From JAHECQ01 sp963775125 (GTDB lineage Bacteria; Actinomycetota; Acidimicrobiia; Acidimicrobiales; SZUA-35), in contig CAVZHQ010000002.1 of NCBI GenBank assembly GCA_963775125.1, forward strand, positions 124,001 through 188,000: a stretch of 64,000 nt of DNA, in the 5' to 3' direction. Under the pieces are notes generated by a model. That model was not told where the DNA came from. It ran no database searches and saw only the letters and a list, made by a program, of their open reading frames with translations. A program made the position numbers and the translations under genes. This document shows positions 39,481 to 49,295 of this stretch, one piece after another; the first letter of the stretch is position 1; each line of letters starts with the position of its first letter.

Positions 39481-39531
39481 CGTTCTGCAAGACGGCCGCC
39501 CCCCTGTGGGGGTCGCCGGTCTTGCAGAACG
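39481..39531. repeat. 51-bp palindromic element B (13-25-13)
   Basis: Arms CGTTCTGCAAGAC (39481-39493) and GTCTTGCAGAACG (39519-39531), perfect, around a 25-base centre that forms a C5/G5 hairpin. Arms match element A (23297) at 11 of 13 positions, and total and interior lengths are identical. A further half-copy AGCTTGCAGAACG lies at 39548-39560. A C-rich tract precedes it. It sits between divergently transcribed genes, so it is not a terminator. Confidence 0.75.
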
Positions 39532-39624
39532 AAGGACCGAGGCGACCAGCTTGCAGAACGCACAGGTCTCGGACGGGACGAGGCCGCCGGAACGCTGAGC
39601 GGGGACGGGGCCTACGATCGATCG

Positions 39625-41431
39625 ATGGTGACTTCAAGAAGTCGGCGAGCGTTGGCCATGGTCGTGGCGGCGCTGATGCTGGTCGTCGGAGGGATGACGC
39701 AACCGGCGCCCGCCGGGGCGGCCGAGCTGTTCGGCACTCGATTTCCCACCGAGGAGGCCTTCGTCGACCAGATGTATCGAGACGTCCTGTCGCGGGGGCC
39801 GGATCAGGCTGGGCTCTCCTACTGGGCGGGCAGGCTCCGCTCGGGTCTCCCGCCCGAGGAGTTGGTCGAGTTCCTGATCAACTCCCCAGAGTTCGAGGCG
39901 ACGACCGCGCCGATCATCCGTCTCTATCACTCGATCTTCGATCGGAGTCCCGATCTCGGAGGGCTGCGTTTCTGGGTCGGCCGGAGCGCCTCGGGAGCTG
40001 CGCTCGCTCACACCGCCCAGGCCATGCTGGCCACCGCCGAGTTCGAGACGCTGGCCAACGCCTCGAACACCGGCGAGGTGGTCGCTGCGGTCTACGGACG
40101 AGCGCTCGGCCGGATCCCCGACCCCGAAGGCCTCGCCTACTGGCGGGGCGAGATCGACTCCGGCCGGTTGACGCTCGGGCAGTTCATCGCTCACGTCTCG
40201 GAATCGTCGGAGCATCGCGCGTTGCTCGGCGGCGACGTGTCCACGACGTTGCTCTACCTCGCCATGCTGCAGCGGCTGCCCGAACCCGCTGGTCTCGACT
40301 ATTGGTCCAACCGCCTCGATGCGGGAGACCGGGTCCGCACGCTCATCGCGGCCTTCCTCTACCAACCCGAATGGCAGAATCGCTTCGCCGTTCAGCCGTC
40401 GCTGACTCGGCGAACCATCGGTGGTTTCGCCACTCCGTGGGACATCGACTCGCTGCCCGACGGCACCCTTCTCGTCACCGAGCGGCCGGGCGCCCTCTCT
40501 TCCATCGCACCGGGCGGCACCATTCGACGAGCCGTGACCGCTGACCTCAGCGACCTGTTCGCCAGCGGCGAAACCGGCCTCATGGGTCTCGCCATCGATC
40601 CTGGCGTTCGCGACGAACCGTCGCTTCTACACCTGTCAGGGGTACCAGGACCCGACCAACCCTGCCGCCCACGACATCCGCGTGGTCGTCTGGACCTTGC
40701 GCGCCGACGGCGCCGCTGCCAATCGCGTCGGCCCGCTGGTCGCCGGCCTGCCGCTCTCGTCGGGACGTCACGGAGGTTGCCAGCTCGAGTTCGCCGATGA
40801 CGGGTCGCTCTTCATCGGCACCGGCGACGCGGCGATCGGCACGAACCCTCAGAACCTCGCATCGCTCGGCGGCAAGGTGCTGCGAGTCGACTCGGCGACT
40901 GGGGCCGGGTGGCCGGGCAATCCCTTTGCATCCTCGCCGAACCTCGATACCCGCCGGATCTTCACCTACGGCCACCGCAACGTCCAGGGCTTGAGCGAAC
41001 GACCGGGAACCGGCCAGATGTGGTCGGTCGAGCATGGCCCTTCACGAGACGACGAGATCAACCGCCTTCGCCCAGGAGGTAACGCGGGTTGGAACCCGGT
41101 GCCCGATTACAACGAGTCGGTCTCGATGACGAACACTGCGTTGCCCAACGCCATGCCCGCGGCGTGGTCCACGGGTTCGCCGACGTTGGCCATCTCGGGA
41201 GCCGAGTGGCTGGACCACGCCGGTTGGGGTTCACTCAATCGAGGTCTTGCTGTCAGCGCGCTGAAGGGACAAGGCGTGTGGGTCCACCTGTTCAACGCCG
41301 AGGGCTTGTCGCTCGGCCGGAGCGCGCCCCTGGCCACCGGAAGCCGGTTCCGGGGTGTGCACCAAACCACCGACGGGTCGTTGTGGGTGACCGCCGACAA
41401 CGGCGAGGTCACCGTCCTCACCCTGTCGTGA
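39625..41431 (+). CDS. Secreted DUF4214 repeat protein fused to sugar (sorbosone-type) dehydrogenase, one frame break
   Basis: About 602 residues. Signal peptide (ALAMVVAALMLVVGGMTQPAPAGA), then about 230 residues of DUF4214 repeats (AFVDQMYRDVLSRGPDQAGLSYWAGRL, IIRLYHSIFDRSPDLGGLRFWVGR, VVAAVYGRALGRIPDPEGLAYWRGEI, LLYLAMLQRLPEPAGLDYWSNRL; each quoted in part). A GSDH/PQQ-type six-blade propeller then follows (TPWDIDSLPDGTLLVTERPG, ETGLMGLAIDPG, GGKVLRVDS, TYGHRNVQGL). A frame break near 40604 is followed by RRFYTCQGYQDPTNPAAHDIRV in the next frame. DUF4214 domains are found in extracellular actinobacterial proteins and may mediate surface binding. Likely a secreted oxidase of aldose sugars, with cofactor PQQ not proven. 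Confidence 0.87.
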
Positions 41432-42452
41432 GGGTTTCGAACCCGTCGAGGACGTTGGCCACGTTGCGGCCGAGATCGTCGACCGCGTAGCCGCCTTCCA
41501 TGACGAACACCGTTGGCAGTTCCACCGCCCCGAGCAGGCGGCCCATCGTCGCGAAGTCGGCTCCGGCAAGTCGGAAATGGCTGATGGGGTCGGCCTCGTA
41601 GGTGTCGACCCCGAGCGAGACCACCAACGCTTCGCATCCCCTCTCGGCCACTTGATCAAGGCAACGACCGAGCGCAGCCGACCAGTCGGCGAACCCCGTA
41701 CCGAGCGGCAACGGTTCGTTGTGGTTGAACCCAGCTCCCTCGCCGTCGCCGACCTCGTCGGCATGCCCGAGGTAGTACGGGAAGTCATGGGTCGGGTCGG
41801 CGTGGACGGAGCAGTAGAGGACGTCGTTGCGCCCGTAGAAGATGTCCTGGGTCCCGTTGCCGTGGTGGTAGTCGACGTCGACGATCGCCACCCGCGTGCG
41901 GCCACTGTCGAGCAGGCGCTGGGCCGCGATGGCCGCGTTGTTCAGATAGCAGTAGCCCCCGAACTGGCTGGCGGTGGCGTGGTGACCGGGCGGCCTGCAG
42001 AGGGCGAACGCAACACGCTCACCGCCGGCAACCGCAGCAGCCGCCGACTGCGCCAGCGCGGCGCTCGTGCAAACCGCCGACCAGGTTCCGGCGGTCACCG
42101 AACAATCGACCGCGAAGCTGTAGTAGCCGAGCTGGCCGCGCACCGACGTCGGGACACGTTGCTGGTCCATTCCCCTGGTGGGCCAGCACAACGCCATCGC
42201 GGCCTCACCCCGCTCACCATCGGCCACCCAGCGATCCCAGACCGTCGCCAAGAACTCGAGGTAGCCGGCATCGTGGACCGACGCAACCAGTGCGGGTTCC
42301 AACGGATCAGGCAAACGGAACGCGTGGCGACCAGACAGCGCGGCCTCGATGGCGTCGATGCGTTCCGGGCACTCCCACGACCGGATCAGGCGCCCTCCGT
42401 CCACCTCGAGCGCATGGTGTTGGCGATGATCGGCCGAAGCGAAGACGAGCAT
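41418..42452 (-). CDS. Histone-deacetylase-family (acetylpolyamine amidohydrolase-like) hydrolase
   Basis: 344 residues. Zn-dependent arginase/deacetylase fold. Motifs: LCRPPGHHATASQFGGYCYLNN, VAIVDVDYHHGNGTQDIFYG with the Asp/His zinc ligands, and VVSLGVDTYEADPISHFRL with the second Asp; GGYAVDDLGRNV ends the protein. The sequence is closest in type to bacterial acetylpolyamine amidohydrolases (AphA/APAH), so it may deacetylate acetylpolyamines or similar amides. The 3' end overlaps the convergent dehydrogenase gene by 14 bases. Confidence 0.92.
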   Translation of the reverse strand: MLVFASADHRQHHALEVDGGRLIRSWECPERIDAIEAALSGRHAFRLPDPLEPALVASVHDAGYLEFLATVWDRWVADGERGEAAMALCWPTRGMDQQRVPTSVRGQLGYYSFAVDCSVTAGTWSAVCTSAALAQSAAAAVAGGERVAFALCRPPGHHATASQFGGYCYLNNAAIAAQRLLDSGRTRVAIVDVDYHHGNGTQDIFYGRNDVLYCSVHADPTHDFPYYLGHADEVGDGEGAGFNHNEPLPLGTGFADWSAALGRCLDQVAERGCEALVVSLGVDTYEADPISHFRLAGADFATMGRLLGAVELPTVFVMEGGYAVDDLGRNVANVLDGFETLTTG

Positions 42453-42559
42453 GGGGAACCTTCCGAACCGGGAACCGTCCGCCAGGTTCGACGGGGCGGG
42501 CCGTTACTGCTGGGATAGGAGCCAACCTAACCACCTGCACGTCCGACCGAGGAGCAAGT

Positions 42560-43534
42560 ATGAAAGCCGTGATCTGCAATGCCTTTGGCCCCCCAGAGAG
42601 CCTGGTGGTCGAAGAGGTGCCCGATCTCACCCCGGCCGACGACCAGGTCCTCATCGACGTGAAGGCCGTGCCGGTCACGTTCCCGGACACGCTGATGCTC
42701 GAGGACAAGTACCAGTTCAAGGTCCCGTTGCCCTACATCCCGGGCGGCGAGGTGGCCGGGGTGATCGCCGCGGTCGGCTCGGCCGTGACCAACGTGAAGG
42801 TCGGCGACCGGGTGGTCGCCTCGGTCGGGTTCTCCGGCGGATTCGCCGAGCAGGCGTTGGCCAAGGGGCGCGACGCCCGGGTGTTGCCCGACGCGGTCGG
42901 GTTCGCCGAATCGACCGGCCTCGGTTACGCCTACGGCACCACCTACTACGGGCTCAAGTGGCGAGGAAATCTACAGGCGGGCGAGACGTTGTTGGTGCTC
43001 GGCGCCGGCGGCCACCTGGGCATGACCGCCATCGAGATCGGCAAGCTCATGGGGGCAACGGTCATCGCCGCCGCGTCCACCGAGGAGAAGCTCGATCTGT
43101 GTCGCCAGTTCGGGGCCGATGAGACCATCAACTACGCCACCGAGAACCTGAAGGACCGGGTCAAGGAACTGACCGGCGGCAAGGGAGTCGACGTCACCTA
43201 CGACCCGGTCGGCGGCGCCTACGCCGAGCAGGCCATCCGGGCCTCGGCCTGGAACGGCCGCTTCTTGGTCATCGGCTTCACCGCCGGTATCCCGAGCGTC
43301 CCGCTGAACCTCACGCTGTTGAAGAGCTGCTCGATCGTCGGCGTCTTCTACGGCGCCATGATGGCCAACGAGCCCGAACTCGGACGCGAAGTGATGGGCG
43401 ACCTCCTCGAGTTCACCGCCACCGGCAAGCTTCAGCCGTTCATCTCGGCCCGCTATTCGCTCGATGACGCCGCCGTCGCCCTTCGGACGATGATGGACCG
43501 AAAGGCCATCGGCAAGATCGTGATCGAACCGTGA
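42560..43534 (+). CDS. NADPH:quinone oxidoreductase-like MDR protein
   Basis: 324 residues, intact. GroES-like N-terminal domain (MKAVICNAFGPPESLVVEEVPD ... YIPGGEVAGVIAAVGSAV). Nucleotide motif LVLGAGGHLGMTAIEIGKLMGA, and KGVDVTYDPVGGAYAEQAIRA matches the MDR quinone-reductase group lacking zinc. GAGGAG lies 7 bases before the ATG. It overlaps the EthD-type gene by 4 bases (GTGA at 43531-43534), so they are an operon. Possibly reduces enoyl-CoA or quinone substrates. Confidence 0.92.
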   Translation: MKAVICNAFGPPESLVVEEVPDLTPADDQVLIDVKAVPVTFPDTLMLEDKYQFKVPLPYIPGGEVAGVIAAVGSAVTNVKVGDRVVASVGFSGGFAEQALAKGRDARVLPDAVGFAESTGLGYAYGTTYYGLKWRGNLQAGETLLVLGAGGHLGMTAIEIGKLMGATVIAAASTEEKLDLCRQFGADETINYATENLKDRVKELTGGKGVDVTYDPVGGAYAEQAIRASAWNGRFLVIGFTAGIPSVPLNLTLLKSCSIVGVFYGAMMANEPELGREVMGDLLEFTATGKLQPFISARYSLDDAAVALRTMMDRKAIGKIVIEP

Positions 43535-44268
43535 GCGGCCGCCCCACGCCCACACCAGGGGCGAAGATGCAGTACCTCATCAAGCGCCGACCGGGAGCCA
43601 CACGGGAAGAGCTCGTGGCCCACTGGTTCGCCAATCACATGCCGCTCGTCATCGCCGGCCAGGAGCGAGCCAAGGACGCGGGGCGGCTGCACGCGTGGCG
43701 CTACATCGCCACCCTGTTCGATGCCGCTCCCGACGGCACGCATGCCTGGGACGGCGTGGCCCAACTGTGGTGGGACGAAGCCCTCCCCGCGCCGAAGGAG
43801 CCCCACGGCACGACGCCGTCCGACAGCTTCCAGGAGCGAGCGCTCCCCTACTCCCCCTGGGCCACGACCGAGTACGTCGTCATCGACGGATCCGACCGTC
43901 TGCCGGTTCGGCCCAACACCTTGAACCAGCCGTTCCCCTGCACGCGCACCGGGTTCTTCAAGGTCACGTTCCTGGTGGGTGCCAAGCCGGACGCCGACAC
44001 CGACGCCTTCTTCGCTCACTGGCTCGACGTCCACGTCCCCAACGTCAAAGCGACCATGGAGCAGGCCGGAGGCTGGCGGTACGTGGTGAGCCAGAGCATC
44101 GACCCGTCGACCGCTCCGTTCGCCGGCATGGCCGAGCTCTACTTCGACGATGCAACGGCGTGGAAGGCATTCCTGTCGGCGCTCGAGCCCGACGGCATGG
44201 ACCGGTGGTCCGACGCGGCCACCTCGCTGGTGCTGCGCAGTCAGACCGAGATGGTCGGCATCGCCTGA
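43531..44268 (+). CDS. EthD-domain protein with two dimeric alpha/beta-barrel repeats
   Basis: 245 residues composed of two ferredoxin-like EthD units: KMQYLIKRRPGATREELVAHWFANHMPLV and GFFKVTFLVGAKPDADTDAFFAHWLDVHVPNVKATM, quoted in part. EthD-type proteins are small oxidative-degradation accessory or cyclase-like proteins. Translational coupling to the MDR reductase upstream suggests a shared pathway, perhaps breakdown of a hydrophobic compound. No catalytic residues can be assigned. Confidence 0.83.
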   Translation: MSGRPTPTPGAKMQYLIKRRPGATREELVAHWFANHMPLVIAGQERAKDAGRLHAWRYIATLFDAAPDGTHAWDGVAQLWWDEALPAPKEPHGTTPSDSFQERALPYSPWATTEYVVIDGSDRLPVRPNTLNQPFPCTRTGFFKVTFLVGAKPDADTDAFFAHWLDVHVPNVKATMEQAGGWRYVVSQSIDPSTAPFAGMAELYFDDATAWKAFLSALEPDGMDRWSDAATSLVLRSQTEMVGIA

Positions 44269-44280
44269 GTCGAGTGCAGC

Positions 44281-45991
44281 TCAGGCCAGGCCCGGGGCGG
44301 GCTCCACGAACGAGCCGCCCCGGGCGCTGGCCGGTGAACTCGCCGTCGGTCAAGGTTTCGACACCCGCCACGAAGGTGTGCCGGTACCCGATCGGTCGCT
44401 GCACCAGGCGCTTGCCGCCGGTGGGGAGATCGAAGGCCAACTGCGGCCGACCGACCGACAGCGCCGCGTGGTCGACGATGTTCAGATCGGCCCGGTAGCC
44501 GGGGCGAAGCAGACCACGGTCGAGCAAGCCGTAGGCCTCGGCGGTGCGCCGCGTCTGTTTGTTGACCAGGAACTCGAGCGGCAATTGCTCGCCTCGGGTC
44601 CGGTCTCGGGCCCAGTGCGTGAGCAGGAACGTGGGGTAGGACGCGTCGCAGATGGTGCCGACGTGCGCGCCGGCGTCGCCGATCCCGCAGACGGTGTACG
44701 GGTCGGCCAGCATGGTGCGGATGTCCTCGAGGTCGCCGTTGTAGTAGTTCTCGAAGGGATAGAGCAGCAGTGTCGAGCCATCTCCCGATGACAAGAGGTC
44801 GAGCATCAGCTGCCAGGGATCGATGCCACCGGCAGCCGCTCGCTTGGCCACGGCGTTGACGGGGTCCGGCTCGTAGTCCAGCGCCTCGCCCAGTTCGTAG
44901 GCACGGGTGAAGGCGTAGTCCATCCACTCGGTGTGCTTGTCGGTTGGCCGACCGGACACCAACGCGTCCCGCAGCGCAGTGTCGGTGCGCATCAGGGCTG
45001 CCCGCTCGGCCAGCGGCAGATGGGCAATCGCCTCATAGGCAGGGTTGGTCCGAAATGGATTGACGGTGGCGTCGAGTCCGAGCATGACGCCGATGGGGCG
45101 GCACCCGACCTGGCCGGTCACCTCGACGCCGCCCTCGTTGGCCGCATGGATCTGGTCTCTGGTCGTCTTCCACCGCTCCGGGTCGTTGTCGACCTGGAGC
45201 AAGAGCACCGACAGGGGTCGGCCCGAGATCTGGGCAGCCTGTCGCAGTCGCTCGAAGTCGCCGGGCTCGAAGTCCGAATTGGCTTCGATCACACCAGCGC
45301 CCGCTTCACGCATGGCCTCGGCCACGGCGGCCAACTCGGGGTCAGTGGCCGTCAGACTGGGTGTGAAGCGGCCATCGGCAGCCCGATGCTTGATCGTGCG
45401 GCTGGTCGTGAAGCCCAACGCCCCGGCATCGAGACCTTCGCGCACGAGACGCCCGAACTCGGCGAGTTCGGCGTCGGTCGGGATCTCGTCGTGCACCGCG
45501 CCTCGCTCGCCCATGACGTAGAAGCGGAGCGCACCGTGGGGAATCTGTGCGCCGATGTCGAGCACGCGTGGCATCGATTCGAGCGCGTCGAGGTATTGGG
45601 GGAACGTCTCCCACCGGAAGTCGATGCCCTCGGCCAGCACCGTTCCGGGGATGTCCTCGACCCCCTCCATGAGGTTGATGAGGAAGTCTTCAGTGCCCGG
45701 CTTGACCGGTGCGAACCCGACACCACAGTTCCCGAACACCGCAGTCGTGACCCCGTGCCACGATGAGGGCGTCACCTCCGGGTCCCAAGTGGCTTGGCCG
45801 TCGTAGTGGGTATGGATGTCGACCCAACCCGGCAGCACCAGCTGACCCTCGGCGTCGATCGTGCGCCGGGCGGCGCCAGAGACTTCACCCACGTCGGTGA
45901 CGACACCGTCGCTGACCGCCACGTCACCGACAAACCTCGGTTGACCGCTTCCGTCGACCACCGTCCCATTTCGGATCACCAGATCGTGCAT
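44281..45991 (-). CDS. N-acyl-D-amino-acid deacylase-type amidohydrolase, second copy
   Basis: About 570 residues, clearly paralogous to the gene at 24926-26620 (shared TPSSWHGVTTAVFGNCGVGFAPV, DIHTHYDGQ, LGFTTSRTIKHR, GDAGAHVGTICDASY). HTHYDGQ is the metal site near residue 60. The reading frame as given does not stop where the family ends: after PGRLVRGARPGPG it runs on, antisense to the EthD gene, to 44045. A one-base change near 44300 gives a TGA at 44281-44283, the length expected from the paralogue, so I end the gene there. ATG at 45991, divergent from the guanine deaminase. Confidence 0.88.
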
Positions 45992-46051
45992 CCCCCGACC
46001 CTACTCCCCACCCTCCCCGCAGGACCCCTCCGACGGCGGCACACTTGGACG

Positions 46052-47384
46052 GTGACGTTCACCGTTCGGGGCACGCTGTTGTCCACGCCGACACCAGACC
46101 GGCTCCAAGTTCGCGAGGACCACGTGGTCACCATCGACGACGAGGGGGTCATCACCACGATCGAGCCGGCGTCGGCGACGACCGTTGCCGACGTGACACT
46201 GCGCGACGGCACCTGCCTCTTGCCTGGCCTGATCGACCTCCATGTGCACGCCCCCCAATGGCCACAACTCGGCACCGGCTTGGACGTTCCACTCGACGAG
46301 TGGCTCTTCCAGCACACGTTTCCGCTCGAGGCCCGCTATCGCGACCTGGCGTTCGCCGAGCGGGTCTGGGCGTCGCTCGTGCCCGAGCTCCTGGCCCGGG
46401 GCACGACGACGGCCGTCTACTACTCGTCGATCCATGAACCGGCGACGTTGGCGCTGGCTGAGGCGTGCAGCCGGTTCGGTCAGCGGGCGTTCGTCGGCCG
46501 GGTTGCCATGGACCACCCCGACGGCACCCCCGACTTCTATCGGGATGCCACGGCGTCTGCCGGCGTCGAGGCAAGCGCTCGGAGCCTCGACGCCGTCAAC
46601 CGCCTCGGCTCGCCATTGGTGCAGGGCATCATCACACCCCGGTTCATCCCTGCGTGCACCGACGCCTTGCTCGAAGGGTTGGGCGAGCTGGCCACGGCCA
46701 CCGGCGCGCTTGTGCAGAGTCACTGTTCCGAGAACGACTGGGAACACCAGTACGTGCTCGATCGCTTCGGCGTCAGTGACTCGGTTGCTCTGGAACGGTT
46801 CGGCCTGGCACGCGACCACAGCGTCTTGGCCCATGGTTGTCTCTTGTCCGACGACGACATGGCGCTGTTGGCCGGCGTCGGAGCGGGCGTCGCCCACTGT
46901 CCGCTGTCCAACGTCTACTTCGGCAACGCGGTGTTTCCCGTTCGGCGGGCGATGGCGAACGGACTGCGGCTCGGGTTGGGTACCGACATCGCCGGAGGGG
47001 CAGAGGCGGGCCTCTTCCCGGTCTGCGCCCACGCCGTCGACGTGTCCCGCCTCTTGCAGGACGGCGTCGATCAGCGTCTTGCGCCGACAGATCGGGGTGT
47101 GGCGGCCAGCGCCATCGATGTGACCACCGCGTTCTGGCTGGCGACCGTCGGCGGGGCCGAGGTTCTGGGCATCCCGGCCGGTCGGCTCGAGGTCGGACAG
47201 CGTGTTCGACGCCATTGCGGTCGCCACTCGCCCCGCAGGCGAGCCCGGCGTCGGCGTTGCCGTGTGGGATCTCGACGACTGGACCCGCGTGTTCGAGAAG
47301 ATCGTGCGACTCGCCACCCCGACGGACATCACCGACGTCTGGGTCAACGGCGCCTCGGTCAAGGGCAAGAGACTCGCGCCCTAG
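46052..47384 (+). CDS. guaD: Guanine deaminase, one frame break
   Basis: About 443 residues. Amidohydrolase converting guanine to xanthine. Metal and substrate motifs: LLPGLIDLHVHAPQWPQLG (the HxHAPQ signature of guanine deaminases), VQSHCSENDWE, VLAHGCLLSDDDMALL, AHCPLSNVYFGNAVFP and LGLGTDIAGG. Close to the end, after GRLEVGQ, the frame breaks near 47200 and continues VFDAIAVATRPAGEPG ... VWVNGASVKGKRLAP. The GTG at 46052 is the homologous start. With udp and deoC it indicates active nucleobase salvage or catabolism. Confidence 0.9.
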
Positions 47385-47446
47385 CTGCACGAAGTCTTCA
47401 CAACTCCTGCGGGACGTGGACGTTTCTGTTCTCTACCTTGGAGCTC

Positions 47447-48116
47447 GTGGCAACGCGCTCGCACATCCTCGTCGTCGAAGACGAACCGATCATCGCCGAC
47501 GCGATCGCCGACCGGCTGCGTAGCGAAGGCTACGAGGCGACAATCGCCCACGATGGCTTGGTGGCAGTCGAGCGATGTGCAACGCTCCGACCCGATCTCG
47601 TCGTCCTCGATCTGAATCTTCCGGGCATCGACGGTGTCGAGGTGTGTCGCCGGATCCAATCGACCCGTCGGGTCCCCGTCGTGATGCTGACCGCCCGCGA
47701 CGACGAAACCGACATGCTCATCGGTCTCGGGGTGGGGGCAGACGACTACATGACCAAACCGTTCTCACCACGGGAGCTCGTCGCGGGTGAAGGCCGTGCT
47801 GCGGCGGTCCGAGATGACCGCGGGACCTGCGCTGGAGCGGGGCTCGATCGCCATCGACCCTGCGAGCCGTGTCGTCCGACGTGACGATCAGCAGGTACAT
47901 CTCACGCCAACCGAGTTCGACCTCGTGCGGGTTCTCGCCGAAGCGGGCACTGCCGTCCTCAGCCGGGAGCAGATGCTTGCCATGGTGTGGGGGTATCGCG
48001 ACGGCTCCGGGGTCCGGACGGTCGACAGCCACGTCCGATCGGTGCGCCGCAAGCTCGGCGACGACACCATCAGGACCGTGCACGGCGTCGGCTACGCCTT
48101 CGGTGACCCATCGTGA
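47447..48116 (+). CDS. OmpR-family response regulator, one frame break
   Basis: About 223 residues. Receiver domain with ILVVEDEP, phosphoacceptor Asp in LVVLDLNLPGIDG, TARDDE and DDYMTKPFSPREL. Frame break near 47786, then KAVLRRSEM and the OmpR winged helix (VHLTPTEFDLVRVLAEAGTAVLSREQML, DSHVRSVRRKLGDD, TVHGVGYAF). The GTG at 47447 has GGAG 5 bases upstream. The stop overlaps the kinase start (GTGA at 48113-48116). Forms a two-component system with the next gene. Confidence 0.9.
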
Positions 48117-49114
48117 GCTGGCCCCGACCACTCGATCCGGTCCCTTCGATCAAGGCGAAATGGTCGATCGTCATCGTCGTGGCGGTCGCCGTCACCGCAC
48201 TCATGAGCCAGATCGGCATCCGCTTCGGCTGGCCCGTTTGGCTTCGTCCCGTGGTCGCGGGCGCGCTCGCGTTGCTCATGGTGCAGTTCCTCGCCCACGG
48301 CATGACCTATCCGTTGCGGCAGATGGCGGCCTCGGCAAAGGCCATGGCTCGAGGTGACTACACCCAGCGGGTCGTCGTGACGGCCAAGGACGAGGTCGGT
48401 CAGCTCGCCGAGGCCTTCAACCAGATGGCAGGCGAACTCGCCGATGCCGATCGCAGGCAGAAGGAGTTCATCGCCAACGCCTCCCACGAGTTGCGGACGC
48501 CGGTTGCTGCGCTGCAGGGAACGCTCGAGAACCTGGTCGATGGGGTCGGCACGCCCAATCGCGCCACGCTGGGACGAATGCTGGCCCAAAGCGAACACCT
48601 CGGCCGCCTCGTCAGCCAACTGCTCGACCTCTCCCGCCTCGAAGCGGGCGCCGACCGGCTCAGCAAGGAAGAACTCGACCTCGGCGATCTCCTTCACGAA
48701 CTGGCCAGAGACTTCCGGCTCACCCACCCCACGTCACACATCGAGGTGAAGGCCCCGCTCGGGCTGCGCACGATCGGTGATCGACAGCAGGTCACCCGGG
48801 TGCTCACCAACGTGATCGGTAACGCGTTGCGGTTCTCCCCCATCGGTGCTCCGGTCACGGTGGTCGCCAGCAGGCTGAACGGATCGGTTCGCCTGGCTGT
48901 TCGTGACTGCGGGCCAGGCATACCGGTTGAACAGCGCTCCAAGGTCTTCGAACGGTTCTGGCAAGCCGACGGTGTGCCGACCGGCGGCGGTGGTGCGGGG
49001 CTCGGTCTCTCCATCAGCAAGACGATCGTCGATCGACACGGCGGCGAGATCCTGATCATCGAGAATCAGCCAACCGGGGCGTGCGTGGTCGTCACCTTGC
49101 CGGCCCTCACCTGA
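48113..49114 (+). CDS. Sensor histidine kinase (HAMP-HisKA-HATPase)
   Basis: 333 residues. Two membrane helices close together (about 17-34 and 41-62) leave almost no extracytoplasmic loop, so it likely senses the membrane. HAMP (LRQMAASAKAMARGDYTQRV), HisKA with the phospho-His in ANASHELRTPVAAL (about 120-133), and the HATPase N box NVIGNALRFSP, G1 DCGPGIP and G2 GGAGLGLSISK are intact. The cognate regulator is the overlapping upstream gene. Confidence 0.93.
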   Translation: MSWPRPLDPVPSIKAKWSIVIVVAVAVTALMSQIGIRFGWPVWLRPVVAGALALLMVQFLAHGMTYPLRQMAASAKAMARGDYTQRVVVTAKDEVGQLAEAFNQMAGELADADRRQKEFIANASHELRTPVAALQGTLENLVDGVGTPNRATLGRMLAQSEHLGRLVSQLLDLSRLEAGADRLSKEELDLGDLLHELARDFRLTHPTSHIEVKAPLGLRTIGDRQQVTRVLTNVIGNALRFSPIGAPVTVVASRLNGSVRLAVRDCGPGIPVEQRSKVFERFWQADGVPTGGGGAGLGLSISKTIVDRHGGEILIIENQPTGACVVVTLPALT

Positions 49115-49295
49115 GCGACCCACACCACCGGCCTCCGGGCCGCAGGGCCGCCCGACGAAAGCGACACCCCAATCATGCTTCCTGTTTCAACGCGCCGCAG
49201 CGACACCTCGACCGACCCTCCGCCACCGCCAAACGAGGCCCGCGGCGCTCCATCGTCCTCGGGTTCCGCCGGCCAAGGGCCCGGCTCTGACACTG

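Noticed and set aside
41428..41448. GGGTT-tcg-AACCC near the end of two convergent genes, resembling a tRNA T-loop
   Set aside because: No acceptor, D or anticodon arms fit around it; at most a weak terminator.
47750..47830. Programmed frameshifting in the response-regulator gene
   Set aside because: No slippery heptamer plus pseudoknot, and the same kind of break recurs in many unrelated genes, so sequence error is simpler.
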